A stretch of DNA of 64,000 nucleotides from Clytia hemisphaerica. Lineage: Eukaryota; Cnidaria; Hydrozoa; Leptothecata; Clytiidae. The notes under the pieces are model-generated. The model saw only the letters and a program-made list of their open reading frames with translations. It had not been told where the DNA came from and made no database searches. Positions within the stretch are counted from its first letter, which is position 1. Each line of letters opens with the position of its first letter. Shown here piece after piece: positions 13,961 to 25,758 of this stretch. The DNA is taken from contig CACVBU010001376.1 in NCBI GenBank assembly GCA_902728285.1, positions 372,001 to 436,000 of the forward strand, read 5' to 3'. A program made the translations under genes and the position numbers.

Positions 13961-15965
13961 TCAATTTTCAACTTTTAAAATGCCCCAATTTATCCCGATT
14001 CAGCACCAAAAATATAAAGCTTCTCAAATAAAAACATGAGCTGTTGATACTTGAAATGGGAATTTTATACCAAGTCGATTTGGTTTATATTTTTGTTTTC
14101 TAAAACTTTGTCAGAAAAATTACCTGATAATCTTTAAACTTTTGCGCTGCTGGTCTTATTTTACTCCCCATTAAAAATCAATGGCTGAAAGAGGCCCCTA
14201 AAATTCGAAAGTTGGCAGTAATAAGGGTTTATTTTAATTAAGGCGCCGCAGGCAAAAATAATTGGTATAAGAAACGTCAAACAGCTTAAAAAATCTTCTA
14301 AAAACGAGAAAGTTAGTCAGCATAAATAAGACCACAAAAACCACAGCGAGCATCAACAAGTTTCGATTTTTTTGGCAATCTCTCATTTATGGGGTCACCA
14401 TCCTCTTTAACCCCTGGTGTATACACGACACTTCTCTTGCTTTGACTTTTCACGATTCAATGTTGATAGTTTTGAAAAAATTCAAGAGAAAGGAAGCAAA
14501 AGTGTAAAAAAAAATGAAGCGCCGCAGGCGAAAAAAATCAACATTGCACTTATATAAGGCGCTATTACTTGTCGATGGGCGCCAAATCGCCCAATTAAAC
14601 ATCAAAAAAATTTTGGCGCCCCCTTGAAAAACTCTTTTGGCGCCCCTCTCAAATCTTTCTGGGTGGTGCACTGCACACCCTGCACCCCCTGCCAGGCCGC
14701 CACTGGTTATCGTCCGTTACAGTGATGGTAAAGGCGGGAAAATATGGCGGTATGGCGTTATGGCGGTATACGAAAAAAAAAACGGCGGGAGACTGGTAAC
14801 TCTACCGACTGTAAACTGTAAACTCTTTTCTGTAAAAAAAAAACGTTTGCGAATTTTCTTCGGCTTTGGGCTTTTTTCTTAGATAGTGATTTAGGATATT
14901 TGTTGAATTTAAACGAATATTTCAATTTCAGTGGGGTTTATTGACCTACATACAGGCTATATTCTGAGTCCTATTGGATCATTCTTGAACTTTTTCTTGA
15001 ACTGTCTTAGTCTCATGTTAAAACTCAGGGTTAAAACTCTGTTAGTTAGAGCGCTTCCAAAAGATTTCGTGGGAATTTCCCTTTTTTCTCAAATATTATG
15101 ATGACTGGAATTGTAGACTTTTCTCATTTCATGCAACATATATTTTGAAATCTGCCAATATGGATTTGACCTTCAAATTGGTGTTTGTGGTCGTTTGTCT
15201 CTGGTCACGCATTTTAAAGGTGAAGGAAGTGGGTTCATATATTTCTCATCCATGAGTTTCAACTCTAGCCACAATCATGGTCGAAATCTATTGAGAATTA
15301 AGCTTATTTCCTCGTTTTTCGAAATTTGGAGTTCGGGCGAGAAAATCGATTCTGGGCCAAGTCTTAAGTCTCACGACAAAACTCAGAGTTAAAACTTTAC
15401 CCTTCCAACCTAATTTAGAGCACTTACAAATCGATTGTGGTTTCAAAACTTCCCGTTGGATTTCCCTTTTTTCTCAAATATTACGACCATGATTGCACTT
15501 CGGGGCTTTGAACTCAAGGTTTCTGCAGTGTCTCTCTTGAATAGTATAAGTAGGGTTATTTGGGACTTTTATTCAAAAATCATTTCCCGTATGCCCACTT
15601 CACAAATCAAGAATTAGTGGAAAAAAGTGAATGGACTTTTTTGAATATATTTTTTTTTCGGCTAAAAAAAGCTAAAAAGCTAAGAATTTAAACATACCAT
15701 ATAAAGAAAATAACCAAAGTGAGCCAAACTAAGTTATATAGGGTTGAAAAAGTATATTATAATGATATTTGAAGACATTTTCTTTAGCATTCAAAAGGGC
15801 TAATGAAATCAATGCTGAAAAATTCAACCGGACGAACATACGAAAAAGTTGAAGCACTTACATAAAGGGTTTCCCGAAAAAAAAGCCCTGTGTCAGAACA
15901 CGACACTGTAATTAGAATATTTCGTTGGGTGGGTAAGTCTAAATTTTAACTTTTTTTTGAAAACC
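13961..15965 (-). repeat. Right arm of a 2-kb inverted repeat
   Basis: Reverse complement of 6013-8018, nearly identical, with single-base differences such as an A-run near 14605. It ends sharply at 13961 (TCAATTTTCAAC) and near 15965, where the match to unit A stops. Confidence 0.9.
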
Positions 15966-16262
15966 GTCTATGTATGTTACGGACTGTTTAGATAAACATT
16001 TTAATACTAACGAGTTGCTTTTATCCATAAGACATGAATTTCAAAATCAGAAGAGAGTTTAGTCGAAACCAGGGCAAAACCAGGGCTAAACCATAACTTT
16101 CAACAACCAGTACATCTTTTGTAGCATGCTGTGTGGATAGAAGAACTACTACCACCGAATGATTGAACATTACTTGCATCGTCAAGAAAGTAACTACAAA
16201 AGCCAGCCCCTTTTAAGTTGGTACAAACACTGGCTTCTAGTTCATGGAGACTTGGTGTTATA
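15966..16262. other. Unassigned sequence, no gene seen
   Basis: This is about 300 bases between the inverted repeat and the next MITE. I see no open frame, repeat arm or RNA gene. Confidence 0.5.
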
Positions 16263-17552
16263 CAGTCGGGAACTATTGCAAATTAGGCTATGGTAGCCAA
16301 ACTAGGATGTTCGCCTAATTAGGCTAGAATTTATATCCTAGTTAGGATATTAATGGCTTAATTTGGATATATGAAATATTCAAACCTAAATATCTTGAGA
16401 ACAAGTAAAATCCGCGTCAATCTTACTACATGGACTTGTTGCTTGTACTAAGAAGAGTATTTAAAGCGAAAAACTTTTCTCTTTTTAGAGCGGAGTGAAA
16501 AGATGTGATTATTTTATTAAAATTTAGCTTAATTTGGCCGGGGGGGGGGGGTTTCAGGGGGTACCCGATTCCGTAATTCCGCCAATTTTTTCTCCAATTT
16601 CCGTCACACCGTCTTAAATTGAACCAAAATTCCGTCACCGTTAATTCCTTTGAAATTCAATATTTTTGTCGAAAATTCCGCAAATTTTGAAAATCTTTTA
16701 CCAATTCCGAAATTCCGCAAATTGTTTTGCTAAATTCCGTTTTTCCGCACTAAAATTGTCTAATTTTCCGTCTCCGTCAGAGAACCGAATTTCCGTAATT
16801 CCGTCTAAATTTTCGCCAAATTCCGCCACTCCGTCCAAAAAAAGGCCCGATTCCGCTCCTCCGCCAACCATGAACCCCCCCCTTGGCCATGATAGCCAAA
16901 TTAAGCCGATTTAAGTTCTACATCCAGCGCGCCATTTTTTGTCTGAAAAATGAAAACAACTTTAGTATCATAATATATTGTTGTTATCGAGGGCTTTAAA
17001 AGTATAGTTTTTTGGTTTTGCTGATCTTAAAGATATGTTATTAAGATATTAAATTTACACTTGATAGATTAATTAAATATTTAAATTGAGGAAGGTCTTT
17101 TTTACGTTCTTTTATATATTATAGCTGACAAGGTTGTTCATAAAATCTAAAAGTGTACAAAACAAGTTTATTATGAAGATAAAAAATAGATAGATAAAAC
17201 ATGTTTAAAGCAAAGTTCGGATTACATTTGTTTACATTAATCTTGAAATAATTTCGACTGTACTGCTGTATATATGTAAACATAATTTTGCTGAAACAGC
17301 ATAATATTTAAAAACTGAATATTTTCTCAGTCCGCTCAAATTTTACCCAAAAAACATTTGGAACTTATTCAAATAAATAAGAATTTGACATTTTATGCTA
17401 AATATTGACGCGGATTTTGAAATCCAAGTCAAAAATTGGAATTTTGTTCCTTCCAGCCTAATTAGGCTACAATTTCTGGCTTAATTAAGCCATCGTATCT
17501 AAGTTAGGCCAGAATCGGCGAACATAGCCTAATTTGCAATAGTTCCTGACTG
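16263..17552. mobile_element. MITE with TIR CAGTCGGGAACTATTGC
   Basis: The left end CAGTCGGGAACTATTGCAAA is mirrored at the right by TTTGCAATAGTTCCTGACTG ending at 17552. Both flanks are ATA, a possible 3-bp target duplication. Subterminal AATTAGGCTA and TAGGATAT words repeat on both sides. It encodes nothing recognisable, and a separate TTCCG-rich block sits inside it at about 16535-16893. Confidence 0.75.
16535..16893. repeat. TTCCG-rich island bounded by inverted poly-G/poly-C ends
   Basis: The block starts GGCCGGGGGGGGGGGTTTCA and ends TGAACCCCCCCCTTGGCC, an imperfect inverted pair. In between, ATTCCG / TTCCGC / CTCCGTC words occur well over a dozen times with irregular A/T spacers and a strong strand bias. 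The open frame through it encodes only low-complexity sequence. It looks like a small insertion inside the surrounding MITE. Confidence 0.6.
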
Positions 17553-17693
17553 ATAAACCATAAAGACTTTTCCGCGACACAGCTTTCGGGTTTCCGGTTT
17601 ATTTTCCCGGTATTATCTTTCTGCGGACCTTTTGGAAGCAATGGCAACAATTTTCAACTTTGATCTTTACACTTCCACACACAATCCAGTTGG

Positions 17694-18427
17694 TATAGAC
17701 CTTTTCGCCTTTGCGTCCGCCATATTGAATTGTATGCAAAAATACAGGAACGAAAATGCCGTGGTTGGATTTAGTTGGAATGTATGCAAAACATATGCAA
17801 GTTTACACAAAGATTAAAAAGACAACAAAGCATCTTATAAATAAATATTATAATCATTAGAACAATAACAGATGGAATTTCTTAATCCAAAAGGAAATAT
17901 TTACAGAACAACAAAAGCCTTTTAGGAATTTGTTCTTAAAGACATTGCATATTCTGTTTTCATGCCATTAAGAAATTCCACGAAGACGGAGTACACACAT
18001 CAAACTTTCAAAACACGCAAACTGAAAGCAGTAATTATGACGTCACACTTTATCAATGTTTTGATTTGATCATTTGGCGGCTCTATTCCCAGGAGAATAA
18101 TTTGCCGTCAGCCGAATAAGGATTGTTTTTTACCTTCGCGGGTGATTTTTCAGTTTGAGATTCTGTCTAATGTTATGGTCTTTTGAAGTGCTTGTTCTAA
18201 GAGATGAGTGAATATAATTGTTTTTAGTTTTCAAGAGAAGCAAATTTAATCTTTCTTCTACAAGATTACACTTTAATATAATGCCAATTATGCATGTAAG
18301 TTTTTATTTAATACTTTCTTTTTGCATATGTTTTGCATACTTTCTAAGGGAATTTCACCACGGCAATTCGGCAACCATAATTTTTGCATACAATTCAATA
18401 TGGCGGACGCAAAGGCGAAAAGGTCTA
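17694..18427. repeat. Inverted-repeat element (arms about 110 bp)
   Basis: Positions 17695-17742 (ATAGACCTTTTCGCCTTTGC and on) are mirrored almost perfectly at 18377-18427. An inner pair, GTATGCAAAACATATGCA, is mirrored at about 18322-18340. The arms enclose about 500 bases with no gene. Ends and target duplication are not clear. Confidence 0.65.
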
Positions 18428-19385
18428 TTGCTGGGTATTGTTGACTGGTTCTGAGATTTTCAATTTTGAAGGTTTGTCTTTTATGCTTTCCAGCTTTACA
18501 GCTGCTAACAAAAGTCAAAATAGCTAGAAAACAGCAGCAAGCAATCTATTCCTTTTCAGCTTGCTATCCCCTGAAATTTCTGAGTTCAGAACGATAGAGT
18601 ACTTACTATCTCCCCACTGGCTAGGCAGTATAGACCTAACTCTTCATACAAAAATTACGGGAAACGCATATTTGGACTTTGTACCCTATGCTGCACTCAA
18701 GCACTTGAGCCAAAATCCCGCAAAAGCGGGACAAAAATCAGTTTTTCGAAGTTTGCAAAAAAACGCCACATAGAAGATCTTTCAAATTCAGTATGTGAAT
18801 AGGGCAGTAAAAAATACAACTTTTCTATTTTTCCTTTTTTTTGCAAAAGTTCTAGGAATGAAAATAAAGGGGTAATGATAATTGAATACTATCCATTGAT
18901 GATCCGCGGCACTATCGTAAAGCTAGAATCACTTCGCGTACACTTCGCTTGAGAAAATGATTGACAGATTGAAGTTTTTCATCCCCGCGGCGCGCGCCCC
19001 GCGGGAGCTCAGGCGCTCAGGCGCTATGCGAGAGTTCTCGGCTCAATCGTCGGACCGCGCTAAAAATGGTAAACTGAGCTGTGATAGATCATTTCGATGG
19101 AAGTTGTTGGAATGTTTACAAGGCTCTTGACAGAAAATCGTTTGTTTTATTGTCAATGATGACAGTGTGGTTATTAATTTTGTTAGATCTGACAAATTGA
19201 TGTTTGTAAGTGCACTTTATAGTTTTGATTCCCATTGAAGAATCATATTCTGGTTTTCATGTTATTAGATGCTGTTTTAGAGCTTTAGGTCTACACTGCT
19301 AGGCACTGAACTGCTGAAACTGAAGGTTCAGAAGGTTCTATTTTTCTCTGTTTTTCTGTTGTCTGTCATCAGTCTGCTCTGTACC
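18428..19385. other. Non-coding stretch with a short GC-rich patch
   Basis: No gene is seen. Positions 18985-19070 are unusually GC-rich for this window (CGCGGCGCGCGCCCCGCGGG). The piece around 18640-18700 (CTCTTCATACAAAAATTA, then TTTGGACTTTGTAC) recurs in altered form at about 32490-32535, so it is an old dispersed repeat. Confidence 0.5.
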
Positions 19386-19600
19386 GTAAGTTGGTCTAAT
19401 ATCGACATCCCGTCTAATTCCGACACCCTTCTTTAAAGAATAATATGAAAGCTTGAATCACTGATATTGAATTTTAAAGGACTATTCCTCTGTGACCACT
19501 AAGCCAAGAAAAACAGTTTCAACCTTTCTATCAATTTCAGCCGATAAGAAGGGTGTCGGAATTAAAGGAGGGATGTGGAAATTAGACCAAGCCAAGTTAC
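19386..19600. mobile_element. Small MITE, about 215 bp
   Basis: The left arm, GTAAGTTGGTCTAAT through TCCGACACCCTTCTT (19386-19433), is mirrored by AAGAAGGGTGTCGGA through AAGTTAC at 19546-19600. Arms are about 50 bases with a few differences. No protein is encoded. Confidence 0.7.
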
Positions 19601-19989
19601 AGTATGATGTACCTTATAAAAACAAAACAGACGACGGATAGACGACCCTGCAGGATTTTAACATTACTTTTTTAGACTTACCCCGGACACCCCGGACTGA
19701 ACGCGTGGTCCGCGCGACTTTACTTTAACGATCGCGGGCTCTTCTCAGGCTTTGAAAAGAGATGTTGACGTGGTCAAACGCCGTAAGTGAAAGATAATGA
19801 AAACTAATCACTTATATATTTAGTAAGATAGGCCAATGTTAACAGATCTTTCAGGAAAACAAGCCAATCAAAAATAACGATTTTCCCGCAGCACATTTTG
19901 ATTGGCTGGATATTAGCGTAATGGGTTTTCTAACATGGTAGCTAAAGTAGCGATAATTTCATTCAACTTGTTTTTTTGATGGTGGAAGG

Positions 19990-20273
19990 TAGCCTGGGAA
20001 TCCAAGCGTTAAACTTTTTTCACAGTCTAGTTTATAGCAGTATTTTCGCGCGCATTTTGATAATTTTGATGCGCGCGCATAATTTATGGAAAAAGCTGAC
20101 TCTGCAGAAAAAAGGAAAACAAATAAAAATGAAAACATAGATTTATTTTGAAACAAAATGGCTGTTGGCTGGAAGTCTAAATACGGTGACTGATGTTTTG
20201 TTGATGTCGTTTTTAGTACTTTTGAAAGTCTTGTAAAAGAGTTTTTATGGTAAGTTAATTATGTGTGTTTGCC
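19990..20273 (+). mobile_element. TAGCCTGGG MITE, truncated copy
   Basis: It begins TAGCCTGGGAATCCAAGCG and follows the same internal order as the copy at 49121 (CATAATTTATGGAAAAAGCT, then AACAAAATGGCTGTTGGCTG, then GGTAAGTTAATTATGTGTG). It stops at GTTTGCCT, where the full copies continue into a second TIR-like GCCTGGGTTTCC. The right end is missing, so no duplication can be read. Confidence 0.75.
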
Positions 20274-20349
20274 TTAAGTATCTTTTCTGCACTTGTTATT
20301 CCATTTTTTAGTGCAGACTCGATCATCAATCAAACTTTTGTCGAACCAA

Positions 20350-20402
20350 TTGAATTTTATTTTATTTTATTTTATTTAAATTTTATTTTTTATTTTATAG
20401 CA
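20350..20402. repeat. (TTTTA)n simple repeat
   Basis: ATTTT/TTTTA units run through this stretch just left of the pogo-like element. Confidence 0.7.
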
Positions 20403-20983
20403 ATATATTTTGCAGGTCTATTGTCTATGAAACATTATTACAGGTGGTTGCACCCCAAAACCCACGCAAAAAACCAGGGCGTTATATTATGAGCTGTGTT
20501 GGTTATTGGATTATTTTTATTATACCATTCAAAACTTTGGACTAATAATGGTTCTTCCTGGGGTATCTGATCATTCATATGCATCTCTTGATTTTTTTAC
20601 AGGGTATTGAAGTTGGTACTATTTTTTTTGCGCACCCCAAAACCCGCAAACTCTATTTTGGCTGTAATTTCATAAATAATAATGCTAGAAGTGTGGTTTT
20701 TTGCATGCGATCTTCATATTTAATTGTCTTACTAGTGAAAATAAGTTTGCAAACTTAGTCTAAGCCATATACCCCAAAGTACTACAAAACCCACAATACA
20801 GGCACCCCAAAACCCACATTGGCATTTTCAGAATTTTAAAAATTTGGGCCAAGATTCCAAAAAAATACTTTCTGAGGTTTTACTTTGATAGTTACCTACT
20901 CCACCTATTAAGTCATTCATTTGATTGATAAGAAGCTTTATAGTTGATTTAAACATACTTTATTGTCAACCTATTTTTTTAAT

Positions 20984-22028
20984 TTAGTAAATATAAAAAA
21001 TGAAGCCCAAGTTCTCTATGCGTATACACCAGAAAAAAAATTTCAAATCATCAAACCCATTGACAAAAGCGGAGGCGCATTGGTTGTAAGAAAGCAAACA
21101 AGTGAAAAAGAAAAACAATTGAAGGCAGCTGAGGCCTGGTGGAGAGAAAATGGCAAACATGGCTATGCAGCACTTAAAACAGGTCAATTTCCCTTGATAA
21201 AAAGGACCGTGAAACAATTAATAAGCGACTTGATGGCAAAGTTGTAACTGGTGAAGAAAAATTGTATTGTAAAATCTTAACATCACAAGAAGAAAATATG
21301 ATTGTACAATATCTGAAGAACAAAAACAGGTGTATGCAGGCAATTAACAAAAAGGAGCTTGAAAAATTGATACTTGATGTCCTTCGAGTGCGAGACTACA
21401 CCAACAGAAAATTAAAAGGTGGACAGAAATTTGTCAAGCTGTCACCAAAACTGTTTTTCTAGTTTCTGCTGTCATCTGTGACACAATCTCTGTGACTCTT
21501 ACAACTTAGAACAAGAAAGATGATATATAATCATCTTCATTTCAGGTGATGTGTGCATGTGCCAAGTGATTTTCAAATCCATAGGAATAACAAGTGCAAT
21601 GGTCCCTCCTGTAGCTGCAGAAAAGATACCTAACCTTCTAAAATGGAGTTTCTACTCACGAAACCTTTCTTGCCGCTGCTCGTGAATTTGGAGCTGAAAG
21701 GAGTTGAAAGGCCAGTAGTTTTACTATCAGATGGGCATAGTTCTCGGCTGAACCACAAGGTTCTTGAATTCCTCCTTTCAAAAAAAATACAGCTGTTTGT
21801 GACACCACCAGACACAACAGGATAACTCAACTTTTGGACTAGTTAAACAAGAACATTCACCAAGAGTATGAAAAAGAAAAAGCATCAATGTCTACTGACT
21901 TTAACACTTTAAGTCGAGAAGCCTTCATGGTTATTCTAGCAAACATCTGAGATAAATGGGTTTCCAAAGAGGGTATCATTAACGCTGCAAGAAAGGTTAG
22001 TATCACGTCAACAAAACTAAGCGTAGAG
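20984..22028 (+). pseudogene. Pogo-like transposase, broken and partly deleted
   Basis: Pieces of one protein lie in order but in different frames. The N-terminal part ends LKTGQFPLIK near 21203, where a frame change is needed to reach a CENP-B/HTH-like stretch (LTSQEENMIVQYLK through VLRVRDYTNR, about 21270-21420). After an AG acceptor-like site near 21545 comes a catalytic-core piece with VVLLSDGHSSR and FVTPPDTTG (21715-21822), matching the DDE region of pogo-type enzymes. A one-base frame change near 21822, a TAG at 21840-21842 and a TGA at 21948-21950 (WDKW-type position) interrupt the rest. The segment between 21462 and 21545 appears to lack part of the core. The enzyme cannot be active as it stands. 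Confidence 0.7.
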
Positions 22029-23087
22029 ATGATGCAGCAAGATAAATTTGAAAGGGCTGCTGCAGTTGTCGATACAAATAATGACGATGCAAACTCGTCT
22101 GCAATTTCAACATCATCAACTTTGTCCATTGTCTCTCCTGATAAAAGACGTGGCTCACAGTATTGGCAAGATAAATTCAACCAGGCCATGGGTATCATAG
22201 ATGAATTGCATGAAAAGAGCATCGTGCTGAAAGAAATCCCTGGTTTCTTGCCTGTGCAAAAGGTTAAACCAAAGCTGTCTAAGAAAAATACAAGGATCAC
22301 ACAAGTCCATGGATCAATGAAGGCCAAAAATGTGCTCACTTTACTGAAAGACATCGAGAGTAAGAAACAAGAGCAAGTCAAAAGTAAGGAAGCCACTGCC
22401 AAAAAAAAGGAAGATACAAAACATGCATTTCTCAAGTGCAAAGAGAAATGTATTTGTGAAAAACCAAAATGCGAAGCATTCGGGCTCAAGCAATGTCCAG
22501 TGTGTCAGGACATTTTGAAGTCAGCTTGTAGTAAAGCCAAGTGCAAAGTTGATGGGATAAAGCCAGTCATGATTGTTCCAGCAACAACTACAGCAAGTTC
22601 TTCCAAGAGGAAAGCACCTGCTTCAGAAACCGAGGAAAGTGAATCAGATTTTGTTGATACTGATTTTGATGATACCGAGAATGAGAGTGATTTTGCTGCA
22701 GATATCTTAAGAGCAACTTGGAAAACACTCAGCCCTCCAGTGACTGAGGATTCTCTCTTGGGGAAGTGGTATGGTGTAGTGTATTGTACAAAGCGCATTA
22801 GCAAGCCGTATGTTGGTAAAATCTTGAAACGTTTCTTGGCTGATGAAAACGGGCTTTTTGAGAAATTGGAAGTTAGGTGCTTGAAGCCCAAAGTAGGCTC
22901 TGGTACCATTCTTGAAGATACACCAGCTCATTTGCCAGATGTGTCACTGTTTGACTTAGCTGATGTGATTTATGGTCCTCTGAAAGTGGTTCCTTTAAAA
23001 TCTGATAAATTCAATGTTCCAGATTATGAAAAAGCTGTCGAACATTTTAACAATGTAAAGAGTATGGACAGAAACAGCATTTTTTAG
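22029..23087 (+). CDS. C-terminal part of the pogo-like transposase (352-aa open frame)
   Basis: This long open frame is in the same frame as the TGA at 21948, so it is most likely the 3' part of the broken transposase rather than an independent gene. The first ATG is at 22029. From the start it has a Lys-rich coiled stretch (about residues 85-140), a Cys-rich patch (CKEKCICEKPKC and CPVCQDILKSACSKAKC, about 137-180) that may bind zinc, an acidic Ser/Glu/Asp linker (about 195-230), and a compact end domain starting LLGKWYGVVYCTKR (about 243-350). I do not recognise the end domain by name; it may read chromatin or DNA. It has stayed open while the catalytic part decayed. Confidence 0.6.
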   Translation: MMQQDKFERAAAVVDTNNDDANSSAISTSSTLSIVSPDKRRGSQYWQDKFNQAMGIIDELHEKSIVLKEIPGFLPVQKVKPKLSKKNTRITQVHGSMKAKNVLTLLKDIESKKQEQVKSKEATAKKKEDTKHAFLKCKEKCICEKPKCEAFGLKQCPVCQDILKSACSKAKCKVDGIKPVMIVPATTTASSSKRKAPASETEESESDFVDTDFDDTENESDFAADILRATWKTLSPPVTEDSLLGKWYGVVYCTKRISKPYVGKILKRFLADENGLFEKLEVRCLKPKVGSGTILEDTPAHLPDVSLFDLADVIYGPLKVVPLKSDKFNVPDYEKAVEHFNNVKSMDRNSIF

Positions 23088-23609
23088 GCTATTTTCACTT
23101 ATTTTTTTCATTTTTAGTTGAAAAATATTGTTGCTATTGAAAGAAATTATGTTTCAGAGAAGGACTTCTTGAAATTGACCAGTTGTTTGTTGATTTTGAC
23201 TAATGTCATTTTTAGAAAAAATGCACCCCAAAACCCACAGTCGAAATTTGGGTCTGAATATCTCAAGATAGGCTAAAGACTCAATTCCATTAGCTCTATT
23301 TTCGAAGATGGGTTATATGGGCTACCAGAATTCACCATAATTGCAAACTTAGTCTCAAGGTTCATTATTTTATTGGCTTTTTCTCAAAAAACGTGTCTTT
23401 TTCATGTTTTTTTTTTTGACGTTACAGGTCTGTAATTTTCTGTAAGGAGCTTGCAATATGAAAAATTATTGTTTTCTGTTTAGCCCTTTTACTAATGTAT
23501 CTGGAAATGCATATTAACACTTAGTTTCCCATAAGGAGTATAACTGACACTGCATTTTATGAAATTGTGGGTTTTGGGGTACCGCGTGATTTTGGGGTGC
23601 AACCACCTG

Positions 23610-23891
23610 TATAGAGAATTACATTTCAGGTACAAGGGCCTCTAGGTCTAAAGGCCAGGCCCTATTGATTGTTTGGTTCGTGTCCTAGATCTAGAAGCTT
23701 TGAAAAATGGGTCGGGCGGTCGGTCGGTAGCTAAAACTGGAACCTTTCTTTCATTTTCCCACTAAAAATCTCAATTTTCAATTATTGAAATTCCTCAAGC
23801 AATCGTGCAATCCTGGAATCCAACCGCGGAAATGTAAAATAGTCTAAAGCCCGGATCCACAAAGGCACGTGTCGCGATCGCAAGATAACTT
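23610..23891. other. Intergenic, nothing recognised
   Basis: No gene or repeat arm is seen between the pogo-like element and the next MITE. Confidence 0.4.
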
Positions 23892-24271
23892 CTACCTTAT
23901 TGGTATATATTTTTGCGTGTTACAAATTTTCGCGAATCGCGAAATTTTTTTGAAAAAACGTATTTCGCGTGTATTAAATTTCGCGACTGCCGACTTCTGG
24001 AAAATTTTCGCGTGTATTAAATTTTGCGATTCACTAAACTAGTTATTTTCAGTGGGAATATAAAGCAAGAAAAAGACTGATTTTGCTTGAAACACAACTT
24101 TTTTGATGTAAAAATAATAAGAAAATTTTTTTCGCGTGTATTTAATTACGCGATTTTGTAATTTTGAAAAATTTAAACTGTATTAAATTTTGCGAAAATT
24201 GACCAGAAAACTCGCGAAATTAAGTAACCGCAAAAATTTGTAACACGCGAAAATATATACCAATAAGGTAG
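23892..24271. mobile_element. MITE with CTACCTTATTGGTATATATT ends
   Basis: The left arm CTACCTTATTGGTATATATT, followed by GCGTGTTACAAATTTTCGCG, is mirrored at 24229-24271. The interior repeats TTCGCG / CGCGAAA words many times. TA lies at both edges if the element is taken to start at CCTTATTGG. Confidence 0.75.
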
Positions 24272-24909
24272 TTGGAGATTAAGGTGTTCGCGGCCTGTGC
24301 TTAAAAGAATACAGCTGTGACTCTGCTGTGACTGCTTTTAGGTGCTAAATATTTGTTTTTAAGTGCAGGTTACACCGGGGCATTTTCTGTGCGCGAAGTG
24401 GATGTTGTTTATAGAAGAATCAAAGCAGTCAGTTAAAAAAGAACCGCAGAGATAGTAGTTATCATGTGAAAAGGAGGTAGAATTCTTTTTGATTTTTCCA
24501 ACTCAAAGTGAAACACTTTTTCTCAAAAATTTAGAGGCGGTCAGAGGACACGAACCAAACTATCAATTGGGCCTGGCCAAACTAAAACGTTCTTGTACAA
24601 AAATTCTTATCTTTTTAAGATATAATTTTTCACGAGGGCTTCCCTTCCTCATACATACTGTACCCTCCATTTAAAATCGTCATTCGATCTGGCTTTATTC
24701 ATCTCGTCTGCTCTCTTTTTCCACTCTTTGATTTGTTCCCTCTCCATTTTTGTCAAGTCGTTAGTGATACTTTAAATTCATGTATATACTTTTCGTGTTG
24801 TTTCAATTCAGTCAACTTCTTCATGAATCTGTATTTATTATGACTGTCTTTGAATGCAACTTTGATTGGGCGCATAACTTTAGATTCTTTTCCAACACGA
24901 GAGATGTTA
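24272..24909. other. Intergenic, nothing recognised
   Basis: There are only short chance open frames here. No gene supported. Confidence 0.4.
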
Positions 24910-25727
24910 GTCAGGTAGAATTAGGTCATAAACTGTCAAAACCGGGACAAAAATGGTGTAGAGATGAAATTTTGCACAGAGGTCCAGGAATATGTCAGGA
25001 ATCACCAAAAAAAAGCCCCACCTCCAGGAAGATGGGAACACCCTCAAATCCATAATGGCGGACATGGTACTTTTTTCTACAATCAATCAAGGGGGGACCC
25101 TTGACAACTGATTTTTAATTGTTTTCAAATGTCAAAAATAACTAGACAGTGAGATTCCTCTCGATGATTAGATAAAGAAAATGGGGTCACTTTTGAAATT
25201 TGGACCACGTGATCCCAAGATATGACCTCTAAGGTCCAAAAAATAGCGATTTTGATGACGTCAGCATTTTCACTGAGATGGATAAATTGGAACGTCGATG
25301 AGCTAGTCATGTAGCCCTGATCATGGGCTTTCAGAAAAATATATGGTTTAGTATGTTTAAACCAACTGTTGGCGAGATATAACGATTTTAAAATAAAAAA
25401 AAAGTGCTGACTCAGCAAAAATAAGCGTTTTAAACGATTTTAAAATCGTTATATCTCGCCAACAGTTGGTTTAAACATATAAACCATATAATTTTCTGAA
25501 AGCCCATGTTCAGGGCTACATGATGAGTTTGTCAATGTTTCAATTTCTCCCCCCCTTGATTAATTGTAGAAAAAAGTACCATGTCCGCCATTATGGATTT
25601 GAGGGTGTTCCCATCTTCCTGGGAGTGGGGCTTTTTTTTTGGTGATTCTTAACATATCCCTGGACCTTTGTGCAAAATTTCATCTCTACACCATTTTTGT
25701 CTGGGTAGTTATGCAATTCTACCTGAC
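24910..25727. mobile_element. Foldback element, 818 bp, TA flanks
   Basis: GTCAGGTAGAATT at 24910 is mirrored by AATTCTACCTGAC ending at 25727, with TA on both sides. Both halves pair along most of the length, including ATGTCCGCCATTATGGATTT at about 25580 against its complement at about 25048, around a centre near 25418. No protein is encoded. Confidence 0.8.
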
Positions 25728-25758
25728 TATGTAGGTTGGTTGAGTCTTTAAATTAACG

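Larger units (their letters stand above)
20441..23609 (+). mobile_element. Pogo-like DNA transposon, 3.2 kb, TA target duplication
   Basis: The ends are CAGGTGGTTGCACCCCAAAA at 20441 and the complement TTTTGGGGTGCAACCACCTG at 23609, and TA abuts both sides. CAG-starting termini and a TA duplication fit the Tc1/mariner-pogo group. The core word GCACCCCAAAACCC recurs inside at about 20630, 20803 and 23222, and inverted (GGGTTTTGGGGT) near 23570, like repeated transposase-binding sites. The encoded transposase is broken. Confidence 0.8.

Noticed and set aside
18985..19070. GC-rich patch as a CpG-island promoter
   Set aside because: It is only about 90 bases long, and no gene starts nearby on either strand.
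22505..22931. Long minus-strand frames opposite the pogo-like C-terminal part
   Set aside because: They are shadows of the plus-strand coding sequence, with no motif.
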